This document shows positions 12,520-25,085 of a stretch of 64,000 bases of DNA, in pieces. This DNA is from Zingiber officinale (Eukaryota; Streptophyta; Magnoliopsida; Zingiberales; Zingiberaceae): contig NW_024589857.1 in the NCBI RefSeq assembly GCF_018446385.1, positions 434,001-498,000 of the forward strand, given 5' to 3'. The notes under the pieces are model-generated. The model did no database searches. It saw only the letters and a list, made by a program, of their open reading frames with translations, and had not been told where the DNA came from. The position numbers were made by a program, and so were the translations under genes. Positions within the stretch are counted from its first letter, which is position 1; each line of letters starts with the position of its first letter.

Positions 12520-14408
12520 TGTTAGGATCCTTCGTACGGCTAGAGAGGGGGGGTGTGAATAGCCGACCCTAATCTTTCGCGTTTCTTCCTACGATTGGGT
12601 TAGTGCAGCGGAAATACAACGTAGAAAGAAAACAGGAGAAGAAAGACAAACCATATAACGAGGTTCGGAGATGAACTCCTACTCCTCGGCGTGTCCATAA
12701 GGTGGACGAAGCCTACCAATCCGTCGGTGGATGAGTCCCCGGAAACCCGGCTAATAGATACTCCTTGTGGGTGGAGAAACCTCACCACAATCTTTGCAAC
12801 AGCAATAGGAGTACAAATAGGAACAAGAAAACAAGAACAGAAATGTAAACAACACTTGCTTGCCTTCTTGAAGTCAGCAGGAACCCTGGTGAAGCAGCAG
12901 CTTCTCGGATCCAAGCCTAGCTAGAAAACCAGCAACAGGAAGAAGCTCACGCGAAGCTTCAGCACCCAACGAGCTCAACAAAGCTCAGCAAGAAGAAGAA
13001 GCAGAAGCTTCAGGCAGGAGAGAACTTCCAGAAGGAAGAAGAAGTAGCTAAAGAAGAGAGTATCACCGAAGTCCTGTAGCCCTCTTTTATACCTGCGAAG
13101 AAGAAGAGCAGAGAACTAGCCGTTGCTATGCAACGGCTAGTGCGTGGACCGATCATGCTGAAGCCTGATCGGTCTTGGGGGCCGATCAGGACCTGTGCTG
13201 ATCGGTCCCCAGACCGATCAACACTCTTCACAGAGAACTCGCCCAAGTTCTCTGATCGTCTCCTGATGTGGATCGGTCCACAGACCGATCCCCTCCTTTT
13301 CTCTTTGCCTTTTGTTCACTTTCTGATCGGTCTGCAGACCGATCAGAAGAGCCTCAGTAAGCCACTGATCGTTATCTGATCGGTCACCAAACCGATCAGA
13401 TACCCAGCGTATCGCTGGATCGATCCACTGATCGATCCAGAGCTTGGGTTTTGCCCAAACCAAGTTCCAAGTCTTCCAAACCAATATCCGGTCAACCTTG
13501 ACCTATTGGTATCTCATGCTTAGCATATGGTCACTCTCTTGACCTGTTAAGACTCCCTACCAAGTGTTCGGTCAATCCCTTTGACCCACTTGGACTTTTC
13601 TCTTCGTGTCAAGTATCCGGTCACTCCCTTGACCTACTTGACCTTCTCAACACCAGATGTCCGATCACCCTTGATCCATCTGGATTTTTCCTTGCCCGGC
13701 TTCACTCACCAGGACTTTCACCTAGCTTCACTCACTAGGGTTTTTACCTGGCTTCACTCACCAGGATTTCCAATCTGCCCGGCTTCACTCACCAGGACTT
13801 TCCAACTGCCTGGCTTCACTCATCAGGACTTTCCAACTGCCTGGCTTCACTCATCAGGACTTTCCAACTGCCTGGCTTCACTCACCAGAACTTTCCCACT
13901 GCCTGGCTTCACTCACCAGGACTTCCACTTTCACCTAGCTTCACTCACTAGGATTTTCACCTGGCTTCACTCACCAGGACTTTCCACACTGCCTAACATC
14001 CCAGTTAGGACTTTCCCACTTGCCAAGCTCCCTGCTTGGACTTTTCCCGTGCCAAGCTCCCTGCTTGGACTTTTCCAGTGCCAAGTCTCCATACTTGGAC
14101 TTTTTGCGTGCCAAGCTCCCTGCTTGGACTTTCCCAGTGCCAAGTCTCCATACTTGGACTTTTCAGGTCAACCAGGTCAATCCTTGACCTAGGGTTGGAC
14201 CAATAAACTCCCAACCATCTATTCTTGTCTCACATCAAGAATAGAAAACTCTCACGAGTGTCAAACATCAACATGCAACTCAACTAGGTCAACCTTGACC
14301 TAAGGTTGCACCGACAATCTTCCCAAGTCAAACATCAAAATACAACTCGAGTCAAGTCACCTCGAGTCGGGTCAACCAGGTCAACCTTGACCTAAGGTTG
14401 CACCAACA
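12520..14408 (-). repeat. 5' LTR of the gag-only element
   Basis: 1889 bp, with the same ends and internal order as the LTR at 7297-9085. The primer site abuts it at 12506-12517, which fixes it as the 5' LTR in minus orientation. Its TATA-like box is at about 13082-13091 (plus coordinates). Confidence 0.9.
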
Positions 14409-14547
14409 ATAACAACCAACACTTTTGATTTGGTCTAGATTGTTGTGTTTGATTAGTAAGCTAGTATTTAATCCCCAGTGTCTGTGGATTCGATCTAATT
14501 ATTATTTGATGGAACTTCCGTACACTTGTGGATTTTCCACACATCAA
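14409..14547 (+). repeat. LTR-like fragment right of the gag-only element
   Basis: Starts with the ATAAC target duplication and ends CACACATCA. The wording GTGTCTGTGGATTCGATC and TACACTTGTGG is typical of the end of Athila/Tat gypsy LTRs, although no matching primer site follows. It is probably the other half of the fragment at 7094-7296. The family call is from memory. Confidence 0.3.
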
Positions 14548-15189
14548 CTTCCAAGATGTTTACTAGGAGCGGTGGGCACCCTTAAGCAGCTTAACTAAGC
14601 TAGACATCTTACTATGGATATCCCAAATAATTTCATTCACCTTCAAAAGATCTTAGAGGATATTCCAGATAAAGTTTTTTCCCGGATTTTGCTTACTTTC
14701 TTTTTAGAAGATCTTTTTCCTTCGAGGTTTTATTCTCCTAGCATTGTAGGTACTTAAACTATTTCGTTGTACATATCTTTTACTACCTTTTAGCCCCTAT
14801 ATTCTTTCCTTTGTGTCATGTTAAGTTGTGTGTCCAAATTTGTGCGAGTGTCACTTAAACAGATGCCAAATGACTTAAGTACCACTTTGATCGATTGAAA
14901 AGTTTTTGCCTTAGCTCACACGTGCATTTCTCGATCCGGTAGCCTTCCGATCAGCACTATTTTCGGAAAGGCTTATATGGGAAGTGTTGACCAAGTCAAC
15001 GAACAATGAATAGCAATCACACTTGCCCCCCCCCTTAGATATTTTTCACTAGTGTACCCTTTGTAGGAAGGGGACCCTAGGGTACTGGGCTAAAATCTTG
15101 GACAAAACCATGCCTCTCTCCCCCCTAGTGGGTGACAACTAGTCGTTAGGTGTATAATCGAGCAAAGGAGAAACTAAACTTGTAATATG
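14548..15189. other. Non-coding stretch, no gene seen
   Basis: No ORF of note, RNA gene or clear repeat boundary. It holds a C-run at about 15027-15034 and short stretches resembling LTR debris. Confidence 0.6.
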
Positions 15190-16545
15190 CTCCTTTGAGG
15201 CACAATCCTCTGATGTAATTAAACCTTGACCAGATGATCGAAGGGCATAGGAAAATCCACTTATAACTTGGCACTAAGGCTCAAGAGTTTGGAATTAAGC
15301 CTCCAACCGGACTATCGAAGGGTACGGAGAAACTCACTTATAACTTAGCAATGAGGCTCAAGAGTGTGGAATTGAACCTCCAACCAAACGGTCAAAGGGT
15401 ACGAGAAAACTTGCTTATAACTCAATACTAAGACACGAGAGTTTGAAATTGAACCTCTGACTGAATGGTCGAAAAATATGATGAAACTCGCTTATAACTT
15501 AGCATTGAGACATGGGAGTCTGGAATTGAACCTCCGACCAGATGGTCGAGGGGCACAAGGAAATCCACTTATAACTCAGCGCTGTGGAGTGAGAATCTAG
15601 AATTGAACCTCCGACTGGATGATCGAAGGGTATAGGAAAATCCGCTTATAACTCGACGTTGAGACACGAGAGTCTGGAATTGAACCTTCGACCGGATGGT
15701 CGAAGGGCACAGGGAAACTCTCTTATAACTCGATGTTAAGGTATGAGAGTCCGGAATTGAATTTCTGACCGAATGGTCAACTGGCTTAGGGAAACCCGCT
15801 TATAACTTAGCAATGAGGCACTAGAGTTTGAAATTAAACCTCCGATCGGATGGTCTAATGGCATGAGGAAACCAACTTATAACTTAGCGCAGAGGCATGA
15901 GAGTCTGGACCTCGGACCGGATGGTCGAAGGGCATAGGGAAACCCTCTTATAATTCGACATTGAGGCACGAAATTTTGGAATTGAACCTCCTATCATATG
16001 GTTGAAGGACACTGGGAAACCTGCTAATAACTCGGTGCTAAGTCACGAAGGTCTGAAATTGAACCTGAGACACGATGGTAGAAGGGAACAAGAAAATCTG
16101 CTTATAACTCGGCGCAAAGGCACGAGAATCTGGAATTGAATCTCCGATCAAATGATCGAAGGGCACAGGGAAACCTGCTTATAACTTAGCGTTGAGGAAT
16201 GAGTGTCTGGAATTGAACTTCCAACTGGATGGTCAGAGGCAGCGAAAATCATATTATAACTCAACGCGAAGGTACGAGAGTCTGGAATCGAACCTCCGAC
16301 CGGATAGTCAAAGGGCATGGGGAAATCTAATTATAACTCGGCACTGAGGCACGAGAGTCTTGAATTGAACCTCCAACCGGATGGTTGAAGGGCACAAGAA
16401 AACCCACCTAAACGCTAAGGCATGAGAGTCTGGAATTGAACCTTCGACTGGATGGTCGAAGGACATGAGGAAACCTACTTATAACTCAACGTAAAGGTAC
16501 AAGAGCCTGGAATTGAACCTCTGAACAAATGTTGAAGGGCATGGG
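15190..16545. repeat. Diverged tandem array, ~77-bp unit, about 17 copies
   Basis: The phrase CTTATAACT recurs at about 15259, 15337, 15413, 15491, 15568, 15644, 15720, 15798, 15874, 15947, 16100, 16178, 16254, 16330 and 16478, a spacing of 73-78 bp. Each unit continues with GAGGCACGAGAGTCTGGAAT, TGAACCTCCGACC and GGATGGTCGAAGGGCA. Copies differ from one another at roughly 10-20% of positions, so the array is old. CGACC-GGAT-GGTCG can form a hairpin in each unit. It is not a CRISPR array: there are no unique spacers between conserved short repeats. Confidence 0.9.
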
Positions 16546-16552
16546 CATGTCG

Positions 16553-19233
16553 GTCCCTTGGTGGCTGGCTAGAGGGAGGTGAATAGCCTGCACTGTCACG
16601 CCCCGGGAGGGTCCCTGTCCGAAGAAATTTCGACAGCACCTCCCCTGTACGGCGGACAATATGAAACATTACTACATACAAAATATACATCAGCCACACT
16701 CGGCTGGAGAAAAAAAATAACACATAACCACCACCTATAACCATCAGCCTAAACGGCTGGAACAAAATAGAAACACACACAGCGGAAGACGGAACGATAA
16801 ATACTCAGCCTACACGGCTGGATGTAAACGCAGCGGAAATCACAAAAAGAAAACAAATATATGACCGACAAAGTCACTAACTAAATTACCTGCAACCACC
16901 AGACGGGACTCCAAAATCCATATCGAAGCATACAATACCAAGTTCACAAAACCAGAACATAAATAGCGTTAGCAACCAAAACCAGAAAAAGAAACTATCC
17001 TCGAGTGTGTCGTGGGACTGGCAGCTGGGACTCTCCAAGCATCCATGACTCATCTACCTGTTACCTGGCGAAAGAAAACCATTTTGCGGGGTGGTGAGTA
17101 TTGGAACTCAGCGGGTAAGGAAAGAGATAGTGCATGAACATAACATATAACTAGAAAGTGAGCCAAGAGTATACAGTCTCATACAGAAATAGCAGATACT
17201 ACAAAAGAACCAAAACAAATGCTCATACCTGAAACCATATCCTAGGCTAGGTATAGTAGGTCAGAACTGGTACTAATCTGCTACATTACTGTTCATAACT
17301 ACAGAGGTAATAAGCAAGGTATATACCAATTTTCAATGACTAGACATCTACAACGAGAACATATCTCAACACAAGTAAGCATATCAGCATATGTGAACAA
17401 CGACAGTAAGTAAGCAATAACAGCATATATAGACAGCAGCAGCCAAAACAAATATAATAACAACAGCGTATGCACGGATGGTCACTCCCGCCCACCTCTC
17501 TGCCCCATGACCCCTGTATGGTCGAGAGGCCGGGTCAGTGACAGACTGTACACCACTCCAGCTACCACTCACACGAGTGGCCGAGGGGACAGTTGCATAG
17601 TAGCTAACTAGCTACATCTGCGATGGGGTCCCTGCTGCTCGTACTCCAGCTACCACTCACACAAGTGGCCGAGTGCGGCACGACAGGACAAGCGGCATCA
17701 ACTCCAGCTACCACTCTCTCGAGTGGCCGAGGATGCGGCATGCATGCAATGACATGATGCAAACAATGCAACAGTCATCATATATATAAGCATAAACATG
17801 TATGCTACATGAAGCCAGCATGCTCAACATAATATATAAATAAATAACAGTCAAAGCATACAAACATGATATCTAGTATTTGCTACTGATCATGGACAAC
17901 AACAAGAGACTGTATAGATATGGAACGAATTTCTCAAAGATTGCGTGGAAGTATCAAGCACAGGAAAAATAAGAGTGGAGTCAAGGTAAAAGCAGTTTCT
18001 ATCCAAAAAAATAGCTCATGCACTAAGTTCAAAGAACTAAAGAGACAAAGTAAGAAGTATCCGCCTTAAAAGAAGATCCAATCAAGCAATCCAAAGTCGA
18101 GACGCTCGTCTCAAATCAAAGTTCTGCATCAAACCATATATTTATTTTATTTATCTACATACATATAAATAGCTAAATAAAATCCCTATGAGTAATTTAG
18201 GGTAAAGCTCTAATCGACACATACATCAATCTACCTAAATTAAATCTAACGGTTAATTAGGGTTAGTTATCTAATCCCTAATCACCTATTAGATTAGAAA
18301 TCCAAACCTAAAATAAATCCAATAGTTGACTAGGGTTTATTGCCTTAACCCTAATCATCCCATTAAATTAATCCAAATAAATAAATCTAAGCACAATCAA
18401 CTACTACAAGATCAAATTACACCATGATCTACCACAAGATCCATTATCCACAACTTGTAATTAAATCCCTACACCTTACCTCGATTCACAACTGATATGG
18501 TTGCTTACTCACCTGCGGTAAGAGTAGTTCCGGGATTTCCTAGCCTTAGCCCCGACTTTTCCTCTTCATCGCCGGCTTGCACAATAATAAACGAATCTTT
18601 CTCGATCTTTACAGCTTGATTAAATTAACACTTGCATAAAAGAATTAATAAGTTAATTAGAGAAAGAAGAGGTACAGTAAGAGTTACTTGATTTACAATC
18701 AGGGGATTGTTAATTCAAGAAAGTTGAAATCTCACTAAAATCTTCTTTGGGCAGAGAAGTCTCTTACATCAGTTAAATCTCACAATTACAAAGCTAAACT
18801 GAATTAGAATCGATTACAAGTGTTGTTTTTAGTTTCTGGAATAAGAGTTATATTTATAGCCCTAATTGAGGCACCTGAAAGGTTCCAAACACCTGGACGT
18901 GGATAGAATTTTATCCTCATCACAACGAATCACACCGCGTTGCAAGATGATAAAAATTCTAATCTGGGCGCCCGAAAGGGTTCCGAGCGTCCGGAGTTCG
19001 AGCGTTCGGATCCAAAAGTCAACATTCTATTGATTTTTTTGTCCGAGTCTTCCGCTCCAGTTTGGCTCGCTTGAGTCTGAGTCTTCCGCTCCGGTTCTAC
19101 TCACTTGGGTGATTTCAACCATCTAGAATAGGGCTCACCCGAACTCATCTCCGGCCTTCTCAAGCAACCTTTAGCTCTGGCTTCTCGTCCCTCGGAAATG
19201 TCATGTGTTTTCTTCTCATCTGCCAACGTACTC
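16553..19233 (-). mobile_element. Copia-type LTR fragment split by another LTR
   Basis: The left edge (16553-16593, GGGAGGTGAATAGCC) carries the same terminal wording as the copia LTRs at 19234, 26681 and 36589. It is interrupted at 16594 and appears to resume after about 18575. The right side runs into the LTR at 19234. It is partial and broken, and its minus orientation is inferred from the shared edge. Confidence 0.5.
16594..18574 (-). mobile_element. Ty3/gypsy-type LTR, probably solo, nested
   Basis: Begins TGTCACGCCCCGGGAGGG, the reverse complement of a typical plant gypsy LTR end, and contains no coding region. It carries three copies of a ~30-bp block around CCAGCTACCACTC and GAGTGGCCGAG (about 17550, 17644, 17702). 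The right edge is approximate (it may end TTGCA near 18576) and I could not confirm a target duplication. Confidence 0.5.
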
Positions 19234-22200
19234 TATTAGATCGGAAATTAGCTAGAGGAGGGGGGGGGGGTGAATAGCAATCGTCGAAAAACTCGTTACG
19301 CAGCGAAAAACGAAAGCAAAAGAAAGAAAAGCTTACACAAGTTGGTTTTACTTGATTCAGAACCTTCGATGACTCTACTCCAAGGCTCACACTTGTCGAG
19401 TGCTTTCGTTGGACAATCCACTAATAGTTGAAAAGGTTACAAATTAAGTATAGGAACTATATATAAAAATTACCGATAATAAGAAACTAAGCAAAGCTGA
19501 AGTTCGGTTGTCGGTGGAGCATAGTAGCGTTGCAAGAGTCTTTTCAGAGCACCGAGCAAGAAGAAAACTTGTAGTAGTTGTTGTTTCGAAGCTCCGGGTC
19601 AAAGGCCTTTAAATAGGTTCATTTCGGACGCATAGAACCCCTCCGGGCGCCTGGACCACGTGGCTTCACGTCAGCTTGTGAATAATTCTTTGGGTTCGGG
19701 CACTTGGATCAAGTTCAAGTGCCTAGACCGTCTGGGCGCCAGTAGCCCCATCTAGGCGAGCCTGGTCCGAGCGTTCAGACCAGCTTTGGGTGCCTGGACC
19801 ACTTTTCTTCAGCTCCTCCTCCTACAAGAAAAGGTTAGTCCAGGCAATCGAAAAATATATTTTACCCTGCAAAACTAACTTAGCACAACATAATAAAATG
19901 TGAGTATTAATTAGATCATGTCTTCACGAGACCAAGACCTAGTCAAGATCTCAACTTAGGTTTTCCAAATGGACCTAAGTTGGATTGACGCCTACAATTC
20001 CCTCAACAGGGAATGCGTCCTCACTAGATCTCTCCTCCAGTTGCTTACCTTCACTTACCACTTATAGTCACTTGACTTTGCCTCTGATCCTCCAGGCCTT
20101 CCCGCCAGTTGTCTGATCCGCAGACCCAATGGACTTCGGCCGGTTGTTAGGTCCCGCGGACCCAACCAAACTTCCCGCCAGATATCGGACCATGTGGACC
20201 TATCTGGACTTCCCGCCAGCTATCGAGCCCCGTGGACCTAGTTGAATTTTAGCATGGTGTCAAGTCATTTAGACCAGTCAACTCTTGTACACTTAGTAGA
20301 AATGTTAGACAACAAAATACTCTAACTTTAGATCCCTTGTCATTCATTAAAACATAAGTTGGATCATTAGTGCTAATTTCACTAACATACTCTTCCGCAG
20401 CACATTGTCCCTCGGATGCATCGAGCTCGTTGACTCTCTCTCTCGTCTCATCCTTCTCGCTAGTTACATCTTTCGCTCGACTTCCTGTGTTCTTAAGTTC
20501 TTGCACACTTAGACACAAGTGTTAAAATACAACAGGACCTAACTTGACTTGGTTGATCATATCAAAACCACCATAGGGTACTTACAATCTCCCATTTTTG
20601 ATGTGAGCTACCCATGTTAAGTTAGAGTAAACCAAAAAAAAATAATAGTAAGGCAATGAATTTTGCAAGTATAAAATATGTAAAAAAAAAAATGTACCTC
20701 CCCCTAGATTTCACTAATTCTCCCCCTTTGATCACATTAAAATAGGTTAGTCCAAAATAACTTAAAATAGAGTCTAAGGGTTAAACTATAGTAAAAAAAA
20801 AATCAAGAAGTTTTAAGTTGATTTTTCCAAATTTAAGTAGAAATAAATTCTTTTCAGCATAATCAAAAAGTTAAACATAGTTATTAACCTCAAAAAAATC
20901 TTGGAGTATTTTTTGAAAATGTATAATAGCTAGTAACCTTATAGAAAAAATAAAATTTTAAAAATTGATTTTTTTTTAAAAAAACAATGTTAGAATTTTG
21001 CATTTGGATAAATAATTCATAGAAATTTTACCAACAGTCAAAAAAATTTCAGGAAAAAATTCTTAGATAGAGAAAATGATACAGTTCCATAGAAAAATAA
21101 ATTTTCCAAAACAATTTATTTGAGAGCATTAGATATTTTTATAACACTTAAACGCTTAACAGTTAGTTAATTAAACATTCATTTCAGTAATTTACTTCCA
21201 GACTGTGGTGAGACACTAAGTCTTCTTGGTTATTGGAACAATAACCACTTCTAGACAAACCCTCTTAAAGAAATTAAATATTTAATTTTCTTTCTGAAAG
21301 CCCTAGGTCTGACTTTCAAAAAATTAAAACATGCACAAAAAGATAATTTTAATTTAAACATGACTTTGAAACCCAAAACAGATTCCTCCCTCCTGGATTA
21401 ATCAGAAAATTCTAGTAATATACTTTGTGATATTCTTCTAATTTGACCCTTATGATACCTGAGACCAGTTAATTCCTGAATTATTTCTAAAATTTGAAGG
21501 AATAAAAGTTGAGCATGCAGAATTTTTCAAATTTTATATTTGTTCTTTTAAATTTTTATTTTCTATTTTGAGTTTGTCGAAATCCTATAATAGTTTCTTA
21601 TTCTGAATTTCTAATTTATAAGACATTTTAGTCAGAATTTTTATAAATTTAAATAACTTATCAGGTGTCAATTTCATCATCTGGGACTCCCCCTTAGAGC
21701 TGCTCTCTTCAGATATTGCTCCCCCTTCATCGATGCTCTCGATGCTCATTGCGGAAGAGTTTGCTTCTTCCTCTTCTTCTTAGTGACTTGTCATTAGCAC
21801 GAGTCCGACGTAAGCCTCGATTTCTGATTCTAATGAAGTTTCGTCCCACGGCGCTTTTAGGTTCTTGTGCCTTTTCTAGGTTGGTCTCTTGTTCGTGCTT
21901 GTGTCCTTGTTCTTATTCTTCTTCTTTAGTTTTGGGTAGTTGTCTTTCATGTGTCCTTCTTCATTGCAGTCGTAGCACTTTACCTTTCTTTTCTTCCTCT
22001 TATCCTGCATTTGATTAAACTTATTAGATTTAAATAACATTTTAAATCTCCTTACCATGAACGTCGTTTCGTCATCGTCAAGTGATGTCTCGAAATCTAG
22101 TTGATCCATTTTTTATTTTAAAGCAATGTTGGGCCTTGATTCCTTCTTTAGACCTACATATCTTGATTCATGAATTTCAAAAGTTGAAAACTTCTAAAGT

Positions 22201-22482
22201 ACTTACCTCTAGACCCTTAGAGATGTAGCATCTACTAAGGATACCCACTCAAAAGTCCTAGGAAATGCATTAAGCACGTACCTTAGCGAATCTCGGTTGG
22301 TTACCTTTTCTCCGAGATTTGTGAGTCCAATGATGAGTTCCTTGATTCTTGAGTGAAGGTGTGCAATGATTTCGCATTCTTCCAATGATGAATTCCTTGA
22401 TTCTTAAATTTTGTATTTCTTTATGAGCTTTCAACTACTGTAAGGAGCTTCTCTGCCTCCGACTTTTGTCGTAAAAGGATTT
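19234..22482 (-). mobile_element. Copia-type fragment with 3' LTR and gag remnant
   Basis: The 3' LTR at 19234-20586 (about 1353 bp) is followed on the right by the reverse complement of a polypurine tract (CAAAAATGGGAGAT read on the minus strand). AT-rich non-coding DNA then leads to a gag remnant at about 21876-22440 with a zinc-knuckle-like motif (CYDCNEEGHMKDNYP) and a gag body around 22270-22400. No polymerase region is seen. It is broken, and its 5' LTR has been replaced by another element at 22483. Confidence 0.75.
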
Positions 22483-24200
22483 TGTTAGTGCACTACATTG
22501 CCTTAGATTAATAACCTTCCCGGTCGTAAACCAAATAAATCCTAAGTCCCTTTTTATTTAATGTTATTTATAACTAATTTCTAATGTGTCCTTACTAAAT
22601 AGAAAGCAAGAGAATTGGAATTTTCTTATTTGCAGGTTATTCACCCCCTGCTAGTTGGTCCACAAATCCTAACAAGTAGTATCAGAGTTCAAGCACTTTA
22701 GAAGGACTAACCGTCGACTAAAGCAACCAAGTATTTACCCATGAAAGTTTGAGGGAGAGTTAATGCTTTGGAAGCGAAAAATGGAAATATATTTTAAAAC
22801 TCACTTCAATATTTTACTAGTACCTAAGGACGAGAACGGAGAAAAAAGGAATAACACTTCTGGAACAAGAAATAGCAGACTGAGTTCTTGGCAAACGATA
22901 AAGCCGAGTTTCATCTCTGAGCATACTTTCGCCTCAGAAAGTCAATTGGATCGGTGCCTACAACTCCACCAAAGAACTCTGGCAGAAGTTCTTGGAGTTT
23001 CATGAAGGAACCTTGGAGACCAAGTTGGATAGACGAGATGTGCTCCGTAACAAACTCAACAATCTTCGACTAGGAATGGAGAGTCAATTGCTCAACTACA
23101 TTCAAAGCTCAAGGAGCTGATCACTGGACTCACCAACCTCGGAGAAATGGTGTCAAATCAAGATTCCATCTAATATGCATAAAATGCATTTGCAAGAACC
23201 CCGGACAGAACATCAATAGTAGATTCCTACTACATCTCCAAGGTTCTCAAGTACTTTAGAAAGTTTGAGAAAAGATCAAAGGGTCAAGGCACAAGAATTT
23301 TAAAGCAACATGGAGTGAGTCGTCATCAGAAGAGTTCGAGACGGAAGAATACGCCAGACTAGCACTAATGGCTAGCCACCAAGAAGAAGACGACGAAGCA
23401 AGATTAGAAGAGAACATCAATGAAGGGGGAGCATCCACTTGAGAGTTCGACACATTAAGTGAGGTACGACTCTTACCCTTCGACAAATTGTACGATGAAC
23501 TAAAAATGCTATCTTGATTATTATGTAAATCTAAGAGCAAGTTTCTTAAAATAAGAAAAGAAAAATTAATAGTAGAAAAAAAATTAGAAAATGCATGTTT
23601 AAAGATAGAAAAAGTTTAGAATGAAAAAAAAAAATTTAATATCAAATAGAAATGTTAAAATGGGCTCTCAATACTCAAATTTAAATTTTTTACATGTTCC
23701 ATGTTTTAGATATTATGAAAGACTAAATTGGTATCTAAAAAATCATAAAGCTCAAATTGTAAAAGTGTCAAAATATGATATTACATAAAAATACTTGATA
23801 AATTCAGTAGATAGAAATCTATTTTGGGTTTCAAAATAGGTTCTAGACTATTAAATTGTCTTTATTTTGCATGTTAGAAATAAATTTATTTAATTATTAA
23901 CATTATTGATAAAATTATTTTTCATATACTTTTTGTTCATTTTTATTTGTTTTAAATTTTTTTATGATAAAAATATATTATCTATTAGCACAAAAAAATT
24001 TAAAATTTTTTGACTGTGAAAATTTTTTTATGCATTTTTTTTTGGAAAATTGAATTGTTAGTAATTAAATTTTTTGGATATTAAATTTTAAAAAATTTGA
24101 ATTTTTATAGATAATTTTGAGTGTTCAGAAAAATTATCAAGTGAGTTAAAGTTCAAAATAATTTTCCAAATTTATTTTTAAAAACACATATTTCAATAAT
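22483..24200 (+). mobile_element. Copia-type fragment with short LTR and gag remnant
   Basis: A short LTR-like block (22483-22674, TGTTAGTGCAC to CCTAACA, about 192 bp) is followed by a primer site TAGTATCAGAG, one base off the initiator-Met type. A gag remnant follows (about 22740-23440, the LWKRKMEIYFKTHF region and an acidic C-terminal part), then AT-rich DNA. No 3' LTR or polymerase is visible. It is old, with several disruptions, and the right edge is uncertain. Confidence 0.6.
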
Positions 24201-24585
24201 TATCAAGTGAGTTTGATGTTGAGGTAGTCACCCCGGCTAGCCGTCCATTTTCCTTATTTTTTTCTTTCTTCCTCTGTAATTTTCTTCCTCATGTCACTTT
24301 CTACTTGAGCTATAGCCCGGGTAGCCATGAACATGGCTCCGCTACATTGCTACTGCAAGTAACATTGTTCATAATTTATGAAAATCTTTTTCATTTCATA
24401 TGGTAAAGTGATACCCTTCACTTTGTTTATCTCGAGCAAAAATAGTCGAATGCCATCGTTACTCTCTCATATATATTTCTGATAAGACCACAAGATATGT
24501 GATCGTCCTTTTTATTTTATATTGATTGATCATCGATTCATCTATACATATTGGAACTATCACAAGATAAATTTGATAATGATCA

Positions 24586-25011
24586 TCAACATTTAGGATC
24601 ACATTGTGGACAGACTGCCAGGCAATTTTCCTCAGTAGGGAAGCACGGGGAATCAGGTAGAGTCCTGCAACAGTAGCAATTATAGCCATCACAATCTTCA
24701 ATCTCACAGAAAATGAGTTCTAGCTTGCTATAGTTCCTGCCCGGCACATCCAGCAGATTCCGAGCTACAAAATTAACATTAGTCATAAGCTATTAATTAG
24801 TTTTAACTATTTAGATCAAAACTCAAGTAAAAAATTGAATGTTCTTGATAGAAATAGTTGATAGCTAAGTTTAGCATTTCAATTACGAACAAAAAGAAAA
24901 TAAGCTTAAAAAAATATATTAGTTCATCAAATAGGATGTATGCTTACATTGAATTAGTGTGAAAATGTTGAGGAGGACAAGGAGAGTGACCATGGAGCGC
25001 ATGGTAGTCAT
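24586..25011 (-). CDS. Secreted cysteine-rich peptide, ESF1/MEG-like
   Basis: The two-exon model is exon 1 25011-24948 and exon 2 24764-24586, with a GT-AG intron of 183 bp. Summed exons give 80 residues plus stop in frame. The N-terminus MTTMRSMVTLLVLLNIFTLI is a signal peptide, followed by a short pro-region and a domain with ten cysteines (FCEIEDC, NCYCC, PCFPTEENC, VCPQC, KC). The core C-x5-C-x4-CxCC-x7-C-x6-C-x3-C spacing resembles EMBRYO SURROUNDING FACTOR 1 and maize MEG peptides, which are secreted from endosperm-side tissue and act in embryo or transfer-cell development. Two extra cysteines at the C-terminus are unusual. A TATA box lies 44 bp upstream of the ATG. A divergent defensin-like peptide is the main alternative. 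It sits alone among retroelements. Confidence 0.75.
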
Positions 25012-25054
25012 CTCTTGACTTGGATATGTTTGAATTAATAGATAGATATAAGGC

Positions 25055-25063
25055 CTATTTATA
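25055..25063 (-). promoter_or_regulatory. TATA box of the cysteine-rich peptide gene
   Basis: TATAAATAG on the minus strand, 44 bp upstream of the ATG at 25011, which leaves room for a 5' leader of about 10-20 nt. A T-run (25071-25085, A-run on the gene strand) lies just upstream. Confidence 0.65.
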
Positions 25064-25085
25064 CTCTCTTTTTTTTTTTTTTTTT

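Larger units (their letters stand above)
7297..14408 (-). mobile_element. Complete-looking gag-only LTR element (LARD/TR-GAG type)
   Basis: A 7.1 kb element lies between perfect 5-bp target duplications ATAAC (7292-7296 and 14409-14413). It reads on the minus strand: 5' LTR at 12520-14408, then two bases away a primer site TGGTATCAGAGC (reverse complement at 12506-12517), one gag-like ORF (12458 to 11001), a ~1.9 kb non-coding stretch, a polypurine tract (AAAAAGGGGGAGA on the minus strand, just right of 9085) and the 3' LTR at 7297-9085. No protease, integrase or polymerase region is visible, so it would depend on a partner element. The LTRs are near-identical by eye (about 95% or better), differing mainly in repeat copy number, so the insertion is recent. 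It inserted into older LTR-like DNA. Confidence 0.9.

Noticed and set aside
15190-16545. CRISPR-like array
   Set aside because: Units are tandem and diverged over their full length with no unique spacers, and the genome is a plant.
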